DNA of 64,000 nucleotides from Melampsora larici-populina 98AG31 (GCF_000204055.1 NW_006768838.1:177373-241372), one strand, 5' to 3'. Numbered from the stretch's first letter, positions 45,684-58,042 are shown. Notes: a model not told the origin generated them from the letters alone. Program-made: numbers and translations.

Positions 45684-45736
45684 ACTGATTGGGAGTTTTG
45701 TCCAGTTTTGCCGGCGAACATGGTTTGCCTTTAACT
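45684..45736. repeat. Right member of the long-range inverted repeat
   Basis: Inverted match of 35676-35731 (core GCCGGCAAAAC / GTTTTGCCGGC). A 13-bp tandem duplication (TTAACTTATATGA, twice) sits immediately outside at 45731-45758. Confidence 0.65.
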
Positions 45737-45773
45737 TATATGATTTAACTTATATGATATGTCTGCCCTGTAA

Positions 45774-47659
45774 GAGCATCCGCACTCGTGCGGTAAATCG
45801 GGTGCGGTAAGGTTAAATTTAACGCAACCGCGGGGTCTTTTCCACACCGGTGGAAAATTAGCCCCGCGGTAGTTAACTTTTGATCAATTTGCGTTAGCAA
45901 ATCGGTAAATTTACCGATTGGCTAACGCATGCATTAACACACATCGCGACTAGCTGACAGCAACTTCGACTCCAAAAACGAGACTCAACCCGACCTCCAA
46001 CACCAAAGTCAACCCACACCTCCTTTTCACCTTCCACATTCACCTTCCACACACGATGAAATCCAAGCCTCACAGTCACATGAACTAAATCAAGAACAAT
46101 CAATGCTGATTCATGTTGTTTCAATCTTCAATTTTTGGTGTTTTTTAATTAAAATAGCTCGATCAGATATCTTCAACTTGACTTCATACCAATCAGATGA
46201 ATATGTAGAATGTCAACATTCATATAGCATGTACAGTTCAAATGAAAGACAATCAACATTCAAAGACTAATCATGGGGGACTTTCAAGATCAAGTGATAC
46301 AAATCATTAAGAAAAGTTTGGATTTGTTCAGATCGTTCAGATCGTCGATTTTTCTTTTTTAACTTTGAATCTTTAATATTTTCACAAGATCATAATTGCA
46401 TGTATTCAGACTCATTAAAGGCTTGATCAATGTAGTCAAGCGTTTGGTTTTTGAACTTGAATTGATCAATTGAGTTGCTGAACAAAGTCATGTTGACTTT
46501 GTCCTTTTAAATCAAAATTGCTGATCAGGTAGATGAACAAGTATTCACTACACAAAATATAATATTTTCTGGGCAGAAAATTAAATTATTGATACACAAA
46601 AATATTGAGAGGCCAGGAGAAGGGCAAAAAATAAATAAAAATATGCATCTTGTTCCCTGCGGTGAGAGCTTCACTCTCCATATTTTTCCATATTTTTACA
46701 GTCCGTATTGATAAGTGTACTAACAATAAACCTTCATAATCATCCAATTACAACCTGTAACAAGCACTGAAATTTGGCTCATTAGTGTTTAGAGAAACTT
46801 TTGATTTCTGAAAACACCTATAACTTTGTCAAATCTGCCTCAAAACACTCGATTTTAAGTGCATTAGAAAGCTGAACTCTTCCTCTCAAACTTTCATAAG
46901 GTCAAGAACTATGTAGCTAGTATAACAATCATTCTATGGATCTGTATGTACAAATGTACAAAAAAGATTATATCTTTTTTAGCAGACCAGCATGCTGTGT
47001 GGTCCTATTATGAACTATTTGGAGGACAATTCCAGCTTACCAATGCACCCAAAATCGAGCGTTTTGGACCGGAATTGAAAAAGTTATGAGTATTTTCAGA
47101 AATCAAAAGTTTCTCTAAACACTAATGAGCCAAATCTCAGTGCTTGTTACAGGTTGTAATTGGATGATTGTGAAGGTTTATTGTTAGTACACTTATCAAT
47201 ACGGACTGTAAAAATATGGAAAAATATGGAGAGTGAAGCTCTCACCGCAGGGAACAAGATGCATATTTTTATTTATTTTTTGCCCTTCTCCTGGCCTCTC
47301 AATATTTTTGTGTATCAATAATTTAATTTTCTGCCCAGAAAATATTATCTTTCTTGTAGTGATTGGATCTATGTAGATGGAGAATGTGAAAGCAACTTCA
47401 GTCCTCCAAAGAAGCGGACAGTGGCTCTATCATATTAACACTTGTGATGAAAGCAGGTGATTAGTACTTGAAAAATCAAAATGTTACCTTACTGCATGAC
47501 CCGTGTGGAGCACATGCATTATCTGTAAAGTTGTAACAGTTACAGCACTGCTAATGCAAACGAGTGGGGAATTTAGTCGAGTTAAGTAATTTTTTACTTA
47601 AAGTAGGGTTTGTTACCGTGCGTGATCAAGTTAACAACCGCAAACCAGTGCGGATGCTC
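45774..47659. mobile_element. PIF/Harbinger-type non-autonomous element (1.89 kb)
   Basis: GAGCATCCGCACT at the left end is exactly inverted at the right (AGTGCGGATGCTC), with further GTGCGGTAA / GTTACCGTGCG similarity inside. TAA flanks both ends (45771-45773 and 47660-47662). A 3-bp TWA duplication and a GAGCATC-like terminus fit PIF/Harbinger MITEs. No transposase lies inside, and about 0.8 kb of the length is a second element inserted at 46546-47361. The Myb-like gene at 22408-23409 is of the type that would work with a PIF transposase. Confidence 0.8.
46546..47361. mobile_element. CACTA-type fold-back element nested in the PIF-like element
   Basis: Ends CACTACACAAAATATAATAT and inverted CACTACAAGAAAGATAATAT start with CACTA and are flanked by ATT on both sides (46543-46545 and 47362-47364), the 3-bp duplication of CACTA transposons. 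The arms are near-perfect inverted repeats for about 270 bp and remain similar almost to the centre, so the whole 816 bp forms one hairpin. No coding capacity. Confidence 0.85.
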
Positions 47660-47662
47660 TAA

Positions 47663-49176
47663 GGGGGTGGTCCGCACTGTACAGCCTGTATTCACAACGT
47701 AGAGTGACTTGAAATCCAAAAAGGGCATTGTTGTAAAGATTTTCATCTCATTTTCCCGGCCACATCACCCAGGATATATAAGATATGAGCATACCAGGAT
47801 GTGTACAACATCGTGCTGAAGAAAGTTGCCTGCAAGGAAAATTGGTGTTTATCAGCGAGGAAACCAGGAAAAGTCAAAAAACGGCTTAAGAGGACTTAAT
47901 CCTTGGAGTCTCCGTGCCAAGATTTCACAATTAGTCCCAAGCCCCTCTGCGAGGCGCGCGGACGTGGCCGCGCAGAGAGGGCTTGTTCAAGCTAATGGGG
48001 TTTCCAATCTTGACTCTGGAACTCTCTGGAACCAACACCATCAATCATCAATCTCACCACCAGAATCACCCTCCCTCACCATCCACACCCATCATATTCT
48101 GACCATCCATGTCCATCAATTCAAAATGGTTTTCTTAAATTAAGTGAAGAGTGTAAGTGCTGATCTTGGACTTCTTCATTCTTCATTTTTTTTTCGGATA
48201 TTCCAGAGTAGATTCAATTGACAAATCAAGTTTTTCCTATCATTGTCTTTACTAATACTGGTCTCTATAAATTCATCATTAAATCCTCAACAGTTGAGAC
48301 CAATTGTTATTTTTAGATATCACTGATCTTCTCACTTTTCACTTTCTCAATTTCTCTCTTTGGATATCTCTTTGGGTTCAATCCATGTTCTTCTTTGTGC
48401 AACAAATCGGTTGATTGTCATTTCACATCCAAGTTCTTTGTTTGGTTTGCCAAGCCTCAGATTGTTTCCATATCAAAGCTTAAGAAACAAAATCACATTT
48501 GGAGACCTGTTTTGATTTTTCAAATCCCAGTGACAGTACTTCTAGATTATGAAGATGGGTCATATGTGTGTGCGTCCTTGGGATATCCTGATTGGTGCTG
48601 ACCTCATTCTGAATGAGGACCCAGGATCTGTTGAATTGTATTGGATAAAGAGGTCCATAGACCAACTTGAGTTAATTCATGCTCTCCTCCAGAGCACGTT
48701 GGAATTTGACTTTAACTTGACTGGAAGCTTTGACAAGAGCCACATGAAGACCTCTCTACAACTCTTACTTGTGTTTAGGACGTGGCCGCGCAGAGAGGGC
48801 TTTCCAAATGTGACACTTTTTGGTCAGAGAAATTTGAGTTCTACCAAACCGGAAGTATGAACACAGTTTCATTTTCTTTTGCCCAACTCAGCAGACCCTT
48901 CTTGAAATCGGTTAAAAGTTCTCGGAACATTCAAGTTCCAGACCCTTTGAAGAGAGGTCGAAGAATGTACAATGTCTGTATCAAGGCTAAGAAATTAAAA
49001 TGGCAATATTAGGAATGCGTTTAACGAAGATGTCTGTACTTCATGTGGGCCTAAGTAGACATTCCGCGCCTACCTGCGACCATCAACTGAGGATGATGAT
49101 GCACAACTTTGATTGACGAATACCCAAAATCATAGCTTCTGTTCGATTCATCTCACCTTCGTTGCATTCAATTGAG
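47663..49176 (+). other. Intergenic/repeat region before F-box gene 2
   Basis: Frames at 47826-48143, 48395-48601 and 48549-48860 have no recognised domain. A possible element lies at 47939-48802. The F-box gene promoter should lie in the last ~200 bp. Confidence 0.35.
47939..48802. repeat. Possible TIR element with GC-rich ends
   Basis: The left end is a near-palindrome (AAGCCCCTCTGCGAGGCGCG ... CGCGCAGAGAGGGCTT, 47939-47983). Its right half, GACGTGGCCGCGCAGAGAGG, recurs at 48779-48798, so the span 47939-48802 is bracketed by inverted AAGCCCTCTCTGCG-like ends. No target duplication is clear. Confidence 0.45.
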
Positions 49177-50881
49177 ATGACCAACTCAAGACAAGAAAAT
49201 GAACGAGTGGCTCAAACTGAAAACTCATATGGAAATGAGGAAGATTTACTCGGCCGCTTACCAAACGAGGTCCTTCTCAATATCATAGGACACCTTCTCA
49301 AAACTCATCACTGGGCCGAATCTCAAAAGAATCTACAGAAGAAGTCAGAACAGACGATAACTGTTTCATCAGGGCCGAAGAGCGCTGTACGGATCTATAA
49401 ACACAATCCTAAATCGCCAATCTTGACGAGCTTTCAAACCTTTTCCGTGCTCAATCGTAGGACTTATTCTCTATGTCGCCCCATCATATGGCAGGTGGGT
49501 GGTTGTTGTCTCATTGACGCTTCTGAGATACAAACCTAAAATGGACTGATGATTATATCGTATAACTTTTTACACCTCTACCTTTGTTGCTACATCGAAC
49601 TAGTATCTTGAATTTCCTTCCACACCAGGTGGTCCGATGTCCTTCTGGATGGATGAAATCTTACCGAAACACGGATGTTATGTCAAAGAAGTACATGTGA
49701 AGTTACGATATGAATGGCTGCAAGAAAAACCACGGCTCGTTTGTCCCGAGGAAGCCGCCATAGGCGCAAACCAATCACCACAATCTTCGCATGTAAACAC
49801 CACAAAATTTATCGAAGAGGACAATGACTTTTGGGATGTTGATGCCATCCATTCTGACAATCTAGCTATCAGTGCTCAAGACCATCATCGATCACTTGGT
49901 CTCTCTCCTGAAAATCTCGCCCGAGTGCTTTCTCATTGTGAGAAGCTTACCACGCTCCATCTCAAATGTCCGCATCTACCAACGATGTTTACTAGTCAAG
50001 AACAAGGTTATCACCTGAGTGATAAACTCATCTCACTGTTCTCTGGAATCAGCCATCTTCGACATCTCCGAATATCCAGTCCTACGTTTTCAGTACTCGG
50101 ATCGGAATGCGTATCCAACACCGTTACACATCTCCCACTACTCGAATCGCTCGAGTTGGAAAATGTAGGGGATGAAGAGGGGGGAGACCATGGCGAGCTC
50201 GCTACCTGTCTTTACAATCTGAAAAACCTCAGACGTCTTGTCCTGGACGACGTTGATACTCTAAGCAGCTCTTGGGGCAATCGGCCAGGTCCTCCTCGTC
50301 TAGAAAATCTCACGATCCTCAATTGTATCGACGTTGGATTAGGGAAAATGCCCTGCTTCATAAATTCTTGGGCGCCTCTCCTCACCCATCTCAAACTCAG
50401 ATTTGCCTACAATATGGATTTCGAATCAGAAGAGGATTGTCTGGCTTTCAAACCTGAGGATAATCAATTTTTACTTCCGGCTTTGACACATTTGACAATC
50501 TGGCCAAGTGCTGGTTGTCAGTATATTCACTGTTTTTCGGGTTGCAAAGCTCTTCGTCACATCATGTTCAATTACTTTATCGGATATGATTCAGCTCCAG
50601 ACAAAAAGTCAAATTACATGTTAGAGGAGGGATCATTCGAAGGACTGTTACAATTTTCAAACTTCATCACCCGAAATCACTTCCCCAAATTAAAAGTGAT
50701 ACATTTACCAGTAGAAGAAGAAAGCCTTCCACTTGATGCAGCTGTGGTTTCTATATTGATTCCGTTGGACGAATACTGCAAGTCGATTGGTATACAGTTG
50801 AAGATTTTTTTTGATCGCGTGAGCCATTCGACTTTCTCCAGTCGAGATTATCAACCAGTTCCTTTACAAAAATTGAATTGA
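49177..50881 (+). CDS. F-box protein with LRR-like region, paralogue 2
   Basis: Exons 49177-49494 and 49604-50881 join in frame (GGCAG | TATCTTGAA) to 531 residues. An in-frame TTG precedes, but 49177 is the first ATG. The F-box is LGRLPNEVLLNIIGHL (residues ~24-39). Collinear with paralogue 1 throughout: SPILTSFQTFSVLN, LCRPIIWQ, MDEILPKHGCYVKEV, SPENLARVLSHCEKLTTLHL, LPLLESLEL, LPALTHLTIWPSAGCQYIHC. The intron is at the same codon. The middle acidic insert of paralogue 1 is replaced by DSAPDKKSNYML. It should be an SCF substrate receptor; target unknown. Confidence 0.8.
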
Positions 50882-52479
50882 AGAAGGTGTTACTCGTTGG
50901 CGAGTAAATATGTCGTAGCCTTTGCGATACTTTTCCCCGAACTTGCTTGAAAGTGTTGAACATGGCCTCAACCCCATTTTTGTCTCCAACTCTTATGATT
51001 GGGTAATACTTGGTTGTTTGCTTATCACCATATCCATATTGTACTCAGCCTTGCGCTCAACTAATATCATTCAGATGATACTGAGCTGCAGCATCCCATG
51101 TATTCGTCTCTTAGCAATTGCGCCTTGTAACATATCTGCCTCAACCTCTTCAACTTGAGCAATGAGCCAGAATAGTTTTTTTTACATAGTGGTCTCTTAT
51201 TATGCGTCATCCATTAGACAATAATCATTCTTGTAACTGCATAACATAGGTTTGGAGAGCAAGCGCATATTATATGGATAGGAAGAGCATCGATCTCCGA
51301 TAGCCTTGTCGAAATTGCAATCATCTTCATATCTCCTGTTATTTCCCCCAAAACCATAGGATGCAATATCATATCAAAAAGAAACCCGCCGCATCTCCAT
51401 CATCCAGCATCTTGGTGGTTGGTCTGATTAAACCTACTCTATTTCTCCTCTATCATTTCTTCAACAAGTCTACCTGGTAAAGTCAACCTCCAGTGACATA
51501 ACCTCTGATAGTGTCACTGAGGTGTTTCTGCATGTACCAATTTATTATCTGCACAAGGTTTGGTGTAGAGAATGGTGACCGTCACTCTTTGACTTGATAC
51601 AAGCAATAGAATCAATAGAAATACAAGAAAGATCACAGTCCCCAGATAGCCATCAACCAATTCCTCGTGTATCATCGTTTTTTCGTATCCGTGATTAGGG
51701 TGTCCTGACTCCTGATCCATTATGATTTTGTAAGGTATCAGTTGATGATCGAATTTCCGAACATGAAGGTTGAGTGGGAGATTAACGTACTGGGCATTTC
51801 ACGACTTCAACCACCATGAGGTTAGCCACCAGTGTATATGATTGCCTCTATAATCGCCTTCAAGTACCCAATGAGTTTTCCTAGATCTGAATATTCCTTG
51901 AAAGGCATGAAGGACCTGGATCATTCTATAAATGAATTATAAAATCGTCTATCAAATGGATTCTACATCTTCTTGAGCAGGAATCAAGTTAGATCGAGTT
52001 ATCAATTAGTTTAGAGCAGACGTCGTCGGGTCTCCTAAATATCTGCAAGTTATACCTTGAATTTCGAATCATTCTTTACATTTTTACATTATGGGTCTGT
52101 TAAGATCATTGTTGTGACCTTGAATTCGTTCACCACGCCCGTACCGCTGGCTGCGTCATGGCTTCGTTCAGCGTTAGGGGCAGGTGGAGAGGCGCCCACT
52201 CGTTTGGTGTAGCATGACTCGTCCTCGTTGAGGGCAAGGGTTGCCGTCCAATGTCCAAGCGACGTAGCATTTACTTCGTCTCCTTCACTGATTCAAGGAA
52301 AGTCTTCATCATATGGTAGAACCTCTCAACACTGGACAGCTATGTAATTTCCTGAAGACATTTCATTGCGCCTGCATCACCTAAATTTTCACAAGAAACA
52401 GTTTCCTGGTTGGATCGCGGGACACACTCAATGGTATGCTACTTTAGGATCCGACGCGTCACGTCCAGTCGCGTCCAAC
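50882..52479. other. Intergenic, no confident gene
   Basis: A 68-codon minus-strand frame (51720-51514) starts MDQESGHPNHGYEKT and holds one hydrophobic helix (LGTVIFLVFLLILLLVSS). It might be a small membrane protein, but there is no other support. The rest shows nothing. Confidence 0.35.
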
Positions 52480-52800
52480 TCGGTCTCCGCGATGTCTTTT
52501 CACGGGGGGTTTACCGGCAGAGCTACACCACGGGAGGGGTTTTTGTCAGAAATTGGCCTGACGCCGTCTGAGATCGGTCAGGTCAAAATTCGGCCTCAAG
52601 ACCGACTCGCAGGCCATTTATATGCGGGCTGCAGTCGAGCTTGAGCCCAGCGAGCAATCTGATATGCACAGGCGGCCTGCAGGCCGCGTATCGACGGCCT
52701 GCAGGCGGGCATCATGTTTCAGGCTTAATCCGGCCGGAATTTCGCCTGCAAGCGGCCAAGAGACTGCCAGCAGACGGCCACCACAGACATCGGCGATTTG
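52480..52800. repeat. GC-rich palindromic repeats, left border of 9-kb element
   Basis: CGGCCTGCAGGCCG-type palindromes and GACGGCCTGCAGGCGGGC units cluster here, in contrast to AT-rich flanks. The same units recur at 61340-61640. GCTACACCAC at ~52528 and its complement GTGGTGTAGC at ~61630 are inverted and might lie near the true termini. Confidence 0.55.
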
Positions 52801-52900
52801 ACTTCAATCCCAAATTTGACTTCAAACCCAAATTCACATCATTCCAACCACACTTCACCACAACCACCTTATCAACTGTGCAGCGTGCTCAATCTAAATC

Positions 52901-55900
52901 ATGAATGATCTACCACGGTGTAAGTCTTATTTCAATCACATTTCAATGAAGGCTTTCTACTGACACTTGACCCATAATTCCACACACATCCACTCAGTTA
53001 TTGTTGAACAAAGCAAGAGTCCTTTAAGGTATCGATGTAATGTCTGCATCCAAAGCCGAACCATGAAATACTATGAAGCTCATGTGGCTTCACCAGCGCA
53101 CATACGTGCCTCAGAGCAGTTTCTCACAAGACAAGCAGAAGACCAAGTCCTACGTCAGCAGTTTCCGACCCCTGTAGAGAGATCACCAACACCACCTGCA
53201 ATCAACCTGAACCACTACTTTGAAGACAATGACCATCTTTCCGAATTGCAATCGGTCCCACCTTCTCCACTTTCATTCCTCCGCTCCTTCGGCCAAACAG
53301 ACAAGGATGGATATGAATCAGATGACTCAGACAGCCGGATTGATTTTCATAAGCTCCGCGATGCCTTTGATGCACTGAACACAGGACTTGACAACGCTGA
53401 AGATGAAGCTGTCTACGAGGAATTGTTGGACCACGAGCTCTCAGGCATTAGAATTGAGGAGTCAGCTGAATGGTACCCCTTCAAAAAGAAAGAGGTAAGT
53501 AGCTCGAGTATATTGCATCACTAGACACTCATTGATTGTTTTCAATTGTGACAGCATGTGGTAGCTTTGCTCATGATCGGATCAAACCGGAACCTCCTCT
53601 CGCGTGTCCAATACCAGCGAATACAGTCCCTTCTGCGTATTCTGGGAGTCACTCTGCCAGATTGGGGCACTTTGAGGGCACTTGTCAAAAGATTGAAGAA
53701 AAAAATGGGTCTTGATATACGGGAAAGGATTAGTCCATGTGGGAATCCACTGTTTGGTTTGGATGTCAAGACCATCATAAGTAACGTGAGCCAGCTTTCA
53801 TTACTCAATCTGACTAGCTTAGACATAGCTAAATTGTTTGCGTTCACAGGAGTTGGCAAACCCCTTGGTCAGCCCCTATTTGGTATATGTGCCCGAGCTC
53901 ACCATTGATGGGCCAATCAACCGGCTATCGCAGTGTGAAAAGTGGCGTGAAGATTACCCTCCTGATCTACGTGTTCAAATGATATCATCCAACAATGTCC
54001 ACTACTACATCTACGAGCCAGTCCAACTGAGAACTCAGCAGCTTGTAGTACCTGTTTTCTTCTTCCAAAAGGATGGTTGTCTTATGGCCAAGTGTCTACC
54101 GGCCATAGTCAAACACGATCCTCATCACCGGTCTCAACTCAAAGTCATCATTCCTCAAGATTGCGCTTTTGACTCTGACACGCTAGTCACCATTCCTTGC
54201 AAAGACTTTTGGCGATCATTTGGACATATTGAGGTGGAGAATGGAGTTCTTCTTAAAACTGTTTGTGGGAATCATATGTATCGTAAGTTCAAATAATATT
54301 AATTTATTAATTAAATGTACTCAAGAGCTAATGTGAATCATTGTCCTTGCAGAATCTGAACATTCAACAGTACCATGCAATCCAATTGAAAACCCGTGGC
54401 GAGCCAAGGCACAAGGCAAAATGATCCGCCATGTTCCTCTGGCTCTTTATTCTGACGACACTTCAGGAAATATATCCAAAAAGTGGAACAAACACATGAG
54501 TATCTACTTTACACTGGCCGGCTTACCATCTGATCTATCAAACCAGGAGTTCAACATCCATTTCCTGGCGACTTCAAATTGTGCGACAGCCCTAGAGCTA
54601 TTTGATCAGGTTGTTGATGATTTAAAGTGAGGCATTCTTGTTGTTGAAATAGGTCTACTTGGGTAATTAACATGCACTTGCTTCCTCTAGTGATTATGGA
54701 ACAAATGGCTTCTTTGCATATGACCAACATCTGGGTGCAGAAGTTTTGGTAATGGCGGTGCCTCTTTTTCACCTGGGGGACTCTCCAATGCACGCAGAGA
54801 TTTCGAATACACTCAACCCAGCCAACACCCTCACGCCATGTCGGATGTGTGATCTACATGTGGCAAAGCAGGCTGACAAACAATTAGAAAATTTTGTCAG
54901 AGACTTTCTTGGCCTGGATGAAGATGGAGAGAAGGTATGAGACCAATCTTTGTTCTTCCAGATAGCGAAACTGAATGACCTCTGCAGTGCCTATTACCTG
55001 GCCAAGATTGGAACCAGACTAGACGATGGACCAAGGAAATTTGGAACACATCTCAAAAGCGCAACACTAAAACTCGAGTTGAAAAGATGGGCCGTGACTT
55101 TGGAGTTCGAGATCCTATGAACAAAGTTTTCCAGAAAAATGTGCAAGTAGCCCATGAGTCTCTGCCTCCTTCTGAAGTGGAGAAACTCTGTCAAGACATC
55201 AATGCTCAACATGGAGAACATATCTTCAATCCCATGTTGAGACTCAAAGGTGAGTCTCTCTCATTATACTTTGCTTTCAGTTGAAAGAAGCTGATCCATA
55301 GGCATTGTTTTGTAGGATTTGACGGTCACAAAGATACTCCAGTTGAGGTGCTCCATGTGGCACTTTTGGGTACCACAAAGTATCTCTTCCACGACACGAT
55401 GAAAGAACTAGAAATATCAAGGCTGACTCAAAGAACTACAACAATCTTTCCGGTCGTTGGAGGGCTTTCAATACTAGTGGTTTGAATATCCCGCCCGTTC
55501 AACCAAACACAATGATTACTTACTATCAGAGTCTAGTGGGGAAGGAGTTTCGAACTGTGTTACAGACCGTCCCCTTTGTCCTGTTTGAACACCTTAGCGA
55601 GGAAAAACGCGAAATGTGGACATCTCTTTGTCTTCTAGGATCTTATATTTTTCAGACTGAAATACCGAACATGGAAACCTATCTAGCTGAACTGGACATT
55701 GCCATATCCAGATTTCTCAAAAACTTGGTAGCCCTCGATGCTCGCTGGGTCAACAAGCCCAAGTTTCACATGCTCGTTCACCTACAAGATTCAATTCGTA
55801 GGTTTGGACCGGCTTGTTTATTTGCAACTGAAAAACTTGAATCTTTCAACGGTGTCACTCGCCACAAATCGATTCATTCAAACCATCAAAGTCCAGGACA

Positions 55901-56908
55901 AGACATAGCAAACACTTCCTATACCCAGGTCATGTTGAGGATTTTTGTATCCGGTTCTTCCGTTTTTGACCATGATCTCAAATCGCGTGTCCATAGTGGC
56001 CCAAAATTGCGAGCGTTATTATCTTCAGTACCCGAGTTATTTCAAGCAATGGGTCTGGACTCGTCTTTGGGGTGCATCTCCACCTATTCAATTGGCCGTA
56101 AGTAACCTTCTTTCAATTCTCTGGATGCCTTCATGTAACTAAGCTTCTTGATGTCATAAGCTTTGTGCGAGAAACAATCAGTTGCACCATCTTGCATCCC
56201 ACTCAGTGTCGACCGTGGACAGTTGAAAGTCTACCAAAGTATCAAGTTGATTGGGCGACACAAGGCTGAAAAAAATGACTTTCTGGTGGTTTGTCCAATA
56301 TGTATTTCTTTGATAGTCTCAAAGTAAGGCAAAGGGCTTATGTTTTTGTATGGCAGGTGAACTCCCGCGAGGTTGGACAAGTGCAATCAATCTGGAAACT
56401 CAAGGGGGTGTCTGATTCCCACACCCATCTTATTATCAAAAAATGTCAGAAGGGTCCAATCAACCAATTTTATGGGATGTGGGAACTTAAGGTAACAGAA
56501 CAAATTATGATCATCAATGTCAAGGTAAGGTTCTGCTCTTCACTGTGCAACTGGGTGTTCATATTGACCAAGAGATATTATGGCTCCCAGGACATTGTGT
56601 GCTTGCTGAACGTTCAACATAACTGCCACGATTCTGATTGTAAATTGGCCAAGAACCACCACAAGAAAATTGAGCGGAGGGAATCAACCATTGGCCTGTG
56701 GGGAGTTGAACATGTTAATTCAAACTCATTCATCCTCAACGTGGCATCACATTACAATGGCCATGTTCACCGCGGGCTTTCGGATTATCAACTCAATCCA
56801 GTTCCTCCTGAGGTTTGGAACCAGGCCATCACCAAGGGTCTCAACGTTTGGAAGGCTGAACCACGTCCAGCAAAAAAAGGTAATGACCAGGGCTCAGAGA
56901 ACAGTTGA
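52901..56908 (+). CDS. Basidiomycete transposase (KDZ/Plavaka-like), one frameshift
   Basis: Eight exons join in frame: 52901-52919, 52998-53494, 53555-53785, 53850-54282, 54353-54626, 54691-54934, 54988-55249 and 55316 onward. The reading frame then shifts between ~55395 and 55440 (frame of LHVALLGTTKYLFHDTM to frame of NNLSGRWRAFNTSGLN). After the shift coding continues through introns near 56099-56160, 56290-56357 and 56527-56592 to the stop at 56908. Landmarks are an N-terminal Cys-containing finger (RYRCNVCIQSRTMKYYEAHV), ALYSDDTSGNISKKWNKHMS, NIHFLATSNCATALEL, LGDSPMHAEI, a CXXC block (PCRMCDL), GFDGHKDTPVEVLHV, KPKFHMLVHLQDSIRRFGPA and TEKLESFNGVTRHKSIHSNH. The same blocks recur in large transposase-like families of basidiomycetes; the exact superfamily is uncertain. 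Only one lesion is apparent. Confidence 0.75.
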
Positions 56909-57307
56909 ACACTGTTGCAATTTCCCATTGGGTTAACATTTTTGGTGAATGATGCAGCCGCTTTTGGATTTCATAGACAGCATGATGTTCCACTTGATAT
57001 TACAATTATATATAACACCTTGATGATAAACATGAAAGATATCCCATCATAAGAATCATGTAGTTGCTGTTACAATCATCTAAAGTCTTTGAATATAAAC
57101 ATCAAATTTATCACAGTCAGTGCGCAAAAATTCTATATAGCATTGGCTGGTTGGCCAAGGGAATAAGAATTGTCAATCAAACATTTCTTTTGCAGATCTA
57201 TGATGATAAAGTACTCACAATCAATGAAGATGATGACCTCGCCCGGATTATTCATGGAAAGCCCACCCGAATCTTTGGAACTGAATCAGGATGATCAGTA
57301 TTTATTA

Positions 57308-57988
57308 CTAACTAATGAAGGTTCCAAGCTCACCTTCACAGTTGTGATACCAATTAACCCACATGACAGCGTCATGAGCACACGTGGCCATACAAACCGC
57401 TGGACGCACATTGGGATGCACGGTAGCACAAATAATTGCCAAAAGTACCTCATCTGCAACCCAATTGTGTATTGATGTGATTGAAGAGGGTGGTTCGTAC
57501 AAGTAAAAACCTTTGCCAGAGAACCAGCGATAGACTTCATTAACCCCGTAGAGCCAGCTTTCGTAGTTGGAACCGTTGCGCTTCAAACGAATTGAAATGC
57601 TTGCAAAATCTTCCATTTTTTGGTGATCCACGTATTTGAGCATGTCATCCACCGCATCCAGATTATGCCCATCTTTGCGCAGTAGCTCTAACATGGTCAG
57701 GAGCTGTGAAGATATTCGAGGTGGATCAATCTTGACGCGTACCATCTTCATTTCAAATAAGGGACAGCTGAAATTTTTGAGAAGTAAGGATGGGGCAATT
57801 GTTTTTTTTTTGAGAAGCGAGGATCTATGGGGCAATCGCATCAATACGCAGATTATATTGTCGTATCTTATAATTATTGAATCAAATACAAAATAGACTC
57901 GCTGCACAAATGCGACAATCTCTCGTTCGATATGGTTTGAAGCTAACTCATCTAAGATCTGATGATTTAAAACAATATCATCATCCAA
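57308..57988 (-). CDS. Gag-like protein (UBN2/Copia-gag type), possibly spliced
   Basis: A frame of 226 codons from ATG 57988. The C-terminal half resembles Copia-type gag: ISIRLKRNGSNYESWLYGVN, WVADEVLLAIICATVHPNVR, ATCAHDAVMWVNWYHN. It stops shortly after, without protease or RT. The middle (about residues 30-75: VYFVFDSIIIRYDNIICVLM) looks intronic and may be spliced out through GT near 57901 and the AG before CTGTCCCTTATTTG at ~57769. Its 5' end is ~55 bp from the SAM-like gene's stop, same strand. It may be a captured gag domain used by the surrounding element or a retroelement fragment. Confidence 0.5.
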   Translation of the reverse strand: MDDDIVLNHQILDELASNHIEREIVAFVQRVYFVFDSIIIRYDNIICVLMRLPHRSSLLKKKTIAPSLLLKNFSCPLFEMKMVRVKIDPPRISSQLLTMLELLRKDGHNLDAVDDMLKYVDHQKMEDFASISIRLKRNGSNYESWLYGVNEVYRWFSGKGFYLYEPPSSITSIHNWVADEVLLAIICATVHPNVRPAVCMATCAHDAVMWVNWYHNCEGELGTFIS

Positions 57989-58042
57989 TAGACCGTTTGA
58001 TCGCGTTACAAATCAAATCAAGATAACAAAAAAGGAAAGACT

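Noticed and set aside
53785..53850. A second frameshift in the transposase
   Set aside because: The apparent frame change is removed by a good GT-AG intron (GTGAGC ... TTCACAG).
53542..53859. Minus-strand frame of 105 codons
   Set aside because: Antisense to exon 3 of the transposase, which joins in frame on both sides.
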